A stretch of DNA of 7,876 bases, from the NCBI GenBank assembly GCA_025963345.1, contig JAOPUS010000329.1:1-7876 (forward strand), written 5' to 3'. Each line of letters opens with the position of its first letter. Positions within the stretch are counted from its first letter, which is position 1. Shown one piece after another: positions 5,737 to 7,876 of the stretch. The notes below the pieces were generated by a model that did not search any database, was not told the origin of the DNA, and worked only from the letters and a program-made list of their open reading frames with translations. Origin of the DNA: Blastococcus sp. (lineage in GTDB: Bacteria; Actinomycetota; Actinomycetes; Mycobacteriales; Geodermatophilaceae). The position numbers and the translations under genes are program-made.

Positions 5737-6872
5737 GCGGCGCCGGGCGCCGGGTCGCCATCGTCGGCGTCGGCTACTCCACGGTGGGCCGGGACACCGG
5801 CCTGTCCCTGAAGCAGCTGATCGCCCAGGGGGCGGCGGCAGCCATGGCGGACGGCGGGGTCGAGCAGGCCGACATCGACGGCGTCGCGATGCACGCCTTC
5901 CCGCAGCACTTCGTCCCGGCCTACGAGTGCGGGGCGTTGCTCGGCCTGCCGTCCCTGAAGTGGACCTCGGGGTCGATCGAGGGACCGGCGTTCCTGTCGG
6001 CCGGGATCCATGCTGCGGCTGCGGTGGCCTCCGGGACCGCCGACGTCGTGCTGGCGCTACGGCCGATGCTGCGGCTGGGCGCCACCGGACCCACCCCGGG
6101 CGCCCGGGCGGCCGGCGGACGGCAGTTCCTCGAGCCCTTCGGGGCCGGTCGCCCGGCGCAGTGGGCCGGGATGATCAAGCAGCGGATGATGTCGGAGTTC
6201 GGCTGGGGCGAAGAGGCATTCGGCCGGCAGATGGTGGCCCAGCGGGAGTTCGCGGCGATGAACCCGGACGCGCTGCTGCGGAACCGGATCACCCTCGACG
6301 ACTACATGAACACCCGGTACGTCGCCAAGCCCCTGCGCCTCCTGGACTGCGACTACCCGGTGGACTCCTGTGGCGCGGTCATCTTCACGACCGAGGAGCG
6401 GGCCCGGGACTTCAAGCAGAAGCCGGTCTTCGTCGAGTCCTGGTCGTTCGGGACGAGCGGCGAGTCGGACTTCGAGCTCGCCGAGGACATGACGCGGACG
6501 TCGAGCTTCGACGCCGCCGCCGCCATGTGGGCCCGCACCTCGCTGACGCCGCAGGACGTGCAGGTCGCCGGCCTCTACGACGGTTTCTCGCCGATCACCC
6601 TGAACTGGATGGAGGCGCTGGGCCTGTGCGGGCGCGGTGAAGCCAGCGACTTCGTCGCCGAGGGCAACACGTCCCTGGGTGGTCGGGTACCGGTGAACTG
6701 CGACGGCGGCGCGACGAACGTCGGCCGGGTGCACGGCGTGAACCACGTGGCGGAGGTGGTGCGCCAGCTCCGCGGCACATCCGGCGACCGCCAGCGCCCG
6801 GACGCCAAGGTCGGGGTCGCGGCCAACTCGATCGCGGCGTTCACCGCCTGCATGCTCATGTCGGCCGAATGA
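5733..6872 (+). CDS. Thiolase-fold lipid-transfer-like protein (SCP-x/Ltp type), possible C-C lyase (pair 2)
   Basis: The ATG at 5733, overlapping the DUF35 stop, gives 379 residues starting with the strand VAIVGVGYSTVGRD (8-21). QADIDGVAMH (45-54), the nucleophile-loop region TSGSIEGPA (78-86), LLDCDYPVDSCGAV (203-216), LYDGFSPITLNWMEALGLCG (281-300), NCDGGATNVGRVHG (322-335) and NHVAEVVRQLRG (337-348) follow the order of the first copy. Serine 81 is at the usual nucleophile position, and the C-terminal catalytic cysteine motif is replaced by AANSIAAFT (363-371). Both copies share G-R-x-H-G-x-x-H in place of the thiolase GHPxG motif. The protein is probably a C-C bond-forming or -cleaving CoA enzyme that needs the DUF35 partner; retro-aldolase activity like that of Ltp2 is one option. 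A small thiolase with an unusual nucleophile remains possible. It ends block B. Confidence 0.9.
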   Translation: MSGAGRRVAIVGVGYSTVGRDTGLSLKQLIAQGAAAAMADGGVEQADIDGVAMHAFPQHFVPAYECGALLGLPSLKWTSGSIEGPAFLSAGIHAAAAVASGTADVVLALRPMLRLGATGPTPGARAAGGRQFLEPFGAGRPAQWAGMIKQRMMSEFGWGEEAFGRQMVAQREFAAMNPDALLRNRITLDDYMNTRYVAKPLRLLDCDYPVDSCGAVIFTTEERARDFKQKPVFVESWSFGTSGESDFELAEDMTRTSSFDAAAAMWARTSLTPQDVQVAGLYDGFSPITLNWMEALGLCGRGEASDFVAEGNTSLGGRVPVNCDGGATNVGRVHGVNHVAEVVRQLRGTSGDRQRPDAKVGVAANSIAAFTACMLMSAE

Positions 6873-6880
6873 CGACCGGA

Positions 6881-6900
6881 TACCGGCCTGCCCACCGGTA
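6881..6900 (+). terminator. Short perfect hairpin after block B
   Basis: TACCGG (6881-6886) and CCGGTA (6895-6900) form a six-pair perfect inverted repeat around an eight-base loop, starting nine bases after the thiolase-like stop. It could be an RNA hairpin or a protein-binding dyad; the larger hairpin just downstream is the better terminator candidate. Confidence 0.25.
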
Positions 6901-6911
6901 GGTGCACGATC

Positions 6912-6936
6912 CCCTGGCCCGCGCGGCGGGCTGGGG
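6912..6936 (+). terminator. Strong GC-rich hairpin between blocks B and C
   Basis: An 11-pair stem can form: CCC, two G-T wobbles, then GCCCGC (6917-6922) pairing with GCGGGC (6926-6931) across a three-base loop, closed by GGG at 6934-6936. It lies 40 bases after the thiolase-like stop and 46 bases before the DoxX start. No T-run follows, but actinobacterial intrinsic terminators often lack one. It may stop transcription or protect the RNA end. Confidence 0.42.
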
Positions 6937-6968
6937 CAACCAGGAGCTTCCCGCTCCGCTCACGGTTC

Positions 6969-6975
6969 GGAGGAG
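6969..6975 (+). promoter_or_regulatory. Ribosome binding site of the DoxX-like gene
   Basis: GGAGGAG six bases before the GTG at 6982 is among the best ribosome sites in the window and fixes this GTG start. Confidence 0.7.
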
Positions 6976-6981
6976 ACACCC

Positions 6982-7500
6982 GTGTCCACAGCTGTCGACC
7001 TCGGCACGTTCATCATCCGGCTGGCACTCGGACCGATGTTGATCCTGCACGGCTACAACAAGCTCTTCGGGGCCGGCGGCCTCGCCGGCACCACCCGGTG
7101 GTTCGAGGGGCTAGGCCTGCGCCCGGCGTGGCTGCACGCCCGGCTCGCGCCGGTCAACGAGATCGGCGCCGGGATCCTGATGACGCTGGGGCTGTTCTTC
7201 CCTCTGGCCGCGGCCGCGTTCGTCGGGCTGATGGCCGTGGCGTCGTTCACCGATCATCAGGGCAAGGGCTACTTCGTGTTCAAGGGCGGCTGGGAGTACA
7301 CCCTGCTCGTCGGGATGGTGGCCGTGGGCATGGCCTCGATCGGCCCGGGTGACTGGTCGGTCGACCATGCGCTCCTGGACTGGCACCTGGAGGGCGTCTG
7401 GTGGGCGGCATTCGCCGCCGTGGTGGGTCTCGCGGCTGCGGGGCTGCTGCTGGCGACGTCCTACCGGCCGGTGAAGAAGTCGGACACCGCGGCGGTATGA
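6982..7500 (+). CDS. DoxX family integral membrane protein
   Basis: The 172-residue product is hydrophobic, with four or five membrane segments at about 7-28, 56-76, 78-92, 103-122 and 137-159. It has DoxX hallmarks: an early Arg in the first helix (IIRLALGPMLILHGYNKLF at 11-29, including the HGxxKLF turn), NEIGAGILMTLG (59-70), and the loop DHQGKGYFVFKGGWEYTLL (91-109). The end (YRPVKKSDTAAV) is a short charged cytoplasmic tail. DoxX relatives take part in thiosulfate:quinone oxidoreduction in archaea and in redox-stress membrane complexes in mycobacteria; most bacterial members are uncharacterised. It overlaps the thioesterase gene by ATGA, so the two are probably made together. A link to the CoA pathway is suggested only by position. 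Confidence 0.88.
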   Translation: MSTAVDLGTFIIRLALGPMLILHGYNKLFGAGGLAGTTRWFEGLGLRPAWLHARLAPVNEIGAGILMTLGLFFPLAAAAFVGLMAVASFTDHQGKGYFVFKGGWEYTLLVGMVAVGMASIGPGDWSVDHALLDWHLEGVWWAAFAAVVGLAAAGLLLATSYRPVKKSDTAAV

Positions 7501-7876
7501 CGGGGCAGGACCACGGCGCCCGGACGCTGACCACCGAGCCGTCGATCCTGGACCTGCTCGCGCTGAGCGAGGTCGGACCGGACCTCTTCCGTGCCGACCT
7601 GGTCTACGACAACGGCGGCTTCCTGTACGGCGGGCAGGTGGCGGCCCAGGCGCTTCGGGCCGCCGCGCACACGGTCCCGGCCGACCGGTTGCCGCACTCG
7701 CTGCACTGCTACTTCGTGCGGGCCGGTGATCCCGGCCGCGCGACGGAGTACCGCGTCGAGCGGGACCGGGACGGCCGGTCGTTCTCGAGTCGTCGGGTGG
7801 TGGCCACCCAGGACGGGCGGCTGATCTTCACGCTGTCCTGCTCGTTCGCCGTACCGCTGACCGGCCCCGAGCAGGA
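7497..7876 (+). CDS. TesB-type acyl-CoA thioesterase (N-terminal part, cut by window end)
   Basis: The ATG at 7497 overlaps the DoxX stop (ATGA at 7497-7500), and the frame is open to the window end, giving 126 codons of a protein normally near 280-290 residues. The visible part is the first hot-dog domain: FLYGGQVAAQAL (42-53), LPHSLHCYFVRAGD (65-78) and RDGRSFSSRRVVATQDG (91-107), which match the E. coli TesB pattern (LYGGQ, HSFHSYFLRPGD, DGNSFSARR) closely. The catalytic Asp/Thr/Gln residues of TesB lie in the second half, outside the window, so activity cannot be judged. It would hydrolyse an acyl-CoA to free acid and CoA, perhaps to release a dead-end or product thioester of the neighbouring pathway. 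Confidence 0.9.
   Translation, partial: MTGQDHGARTLTTEPSILDLLALSEVGPDLFRADLVYDNGGFLYGGQVAAQALRAAAHTVPADRLPHSLHCYFVRAGDPGRATEYRVERDRDGRSFSSRRVVATQDGRLIFTLSCSFAVPLTGPEQ

Overview
The window looks like chromosomal DNA of a high-GC actinomycete (Actinomycetota). G and C strongly dominate third codon positions, two of the ten main genes start with GTG and a third may be read through a GTGA overlap, and stop/start overlaps are frequent. Genus cannot be fixed from the sequence; a Pseudonocardia-, Mycobacterium- or Frankia-like catabolic actinobacterium would fit. All genes I accept lie on the plus strand. There are no RNA genes, CRISPR arrays, transposases or integrases, and no gene-free stretch over 110 bases.

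Layout. Block A (28-4408): a zinc-ribbon/OB-fold DUF35 protein, a thiolase-fold protein, a CaiB/BaiF class III CoA-transferase, a classical SDR and a small NAD(P)-binding reductase. Block B (4517-6872), after a 108-base gap with a candidate promoter/operator: an alpha/beta hydrolase, then a second DUF35 protein and a second thiolase-fold protein. Block C (6982 to the end), after a 109-base gap with a strong hairpin: a DoxX-like membrane protein and the N-terminal part of a TesB-type acyl-CoA thioesterase cut by the window edge.

How the genes may work together. The set reads as catabolism of an organic acid as its CoA thioester: CoA transfer onto the acid (CaiB/BaiF), oxidation or reduction of a hydroxy/keto group (SDRs), C-C bond cleavage by a thiolase-fold/DUF35 complex, ester or related hydrolysis (alpha/beta hydrolase), and CoA release (TesB type). 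The gene kinds resemble the Bbs operon of anaerobic toluene degradation (BbsEF CoA-transferase, BbsCD SDRs, BbsAB thiolase plus DUF35) and the Ltp2/ChsH2 steroid side-chain aldolase. No acyl-CoA dehydrogenase or enoyl-CoA hydratase is in view, so the substrate cannot be named.

The most interesting point is the duplicated DUF35-thiolase pair. In both pairs the genes overlap by ATGA, and in both thiolase-fold proteins the usual cysteine nucleophile position appears to carry serine and the C-terminal catalytic cysteine motif is missing. This suggests two different non-thiolase C-C lyases, possibly retro-aldolases, in one pathway.
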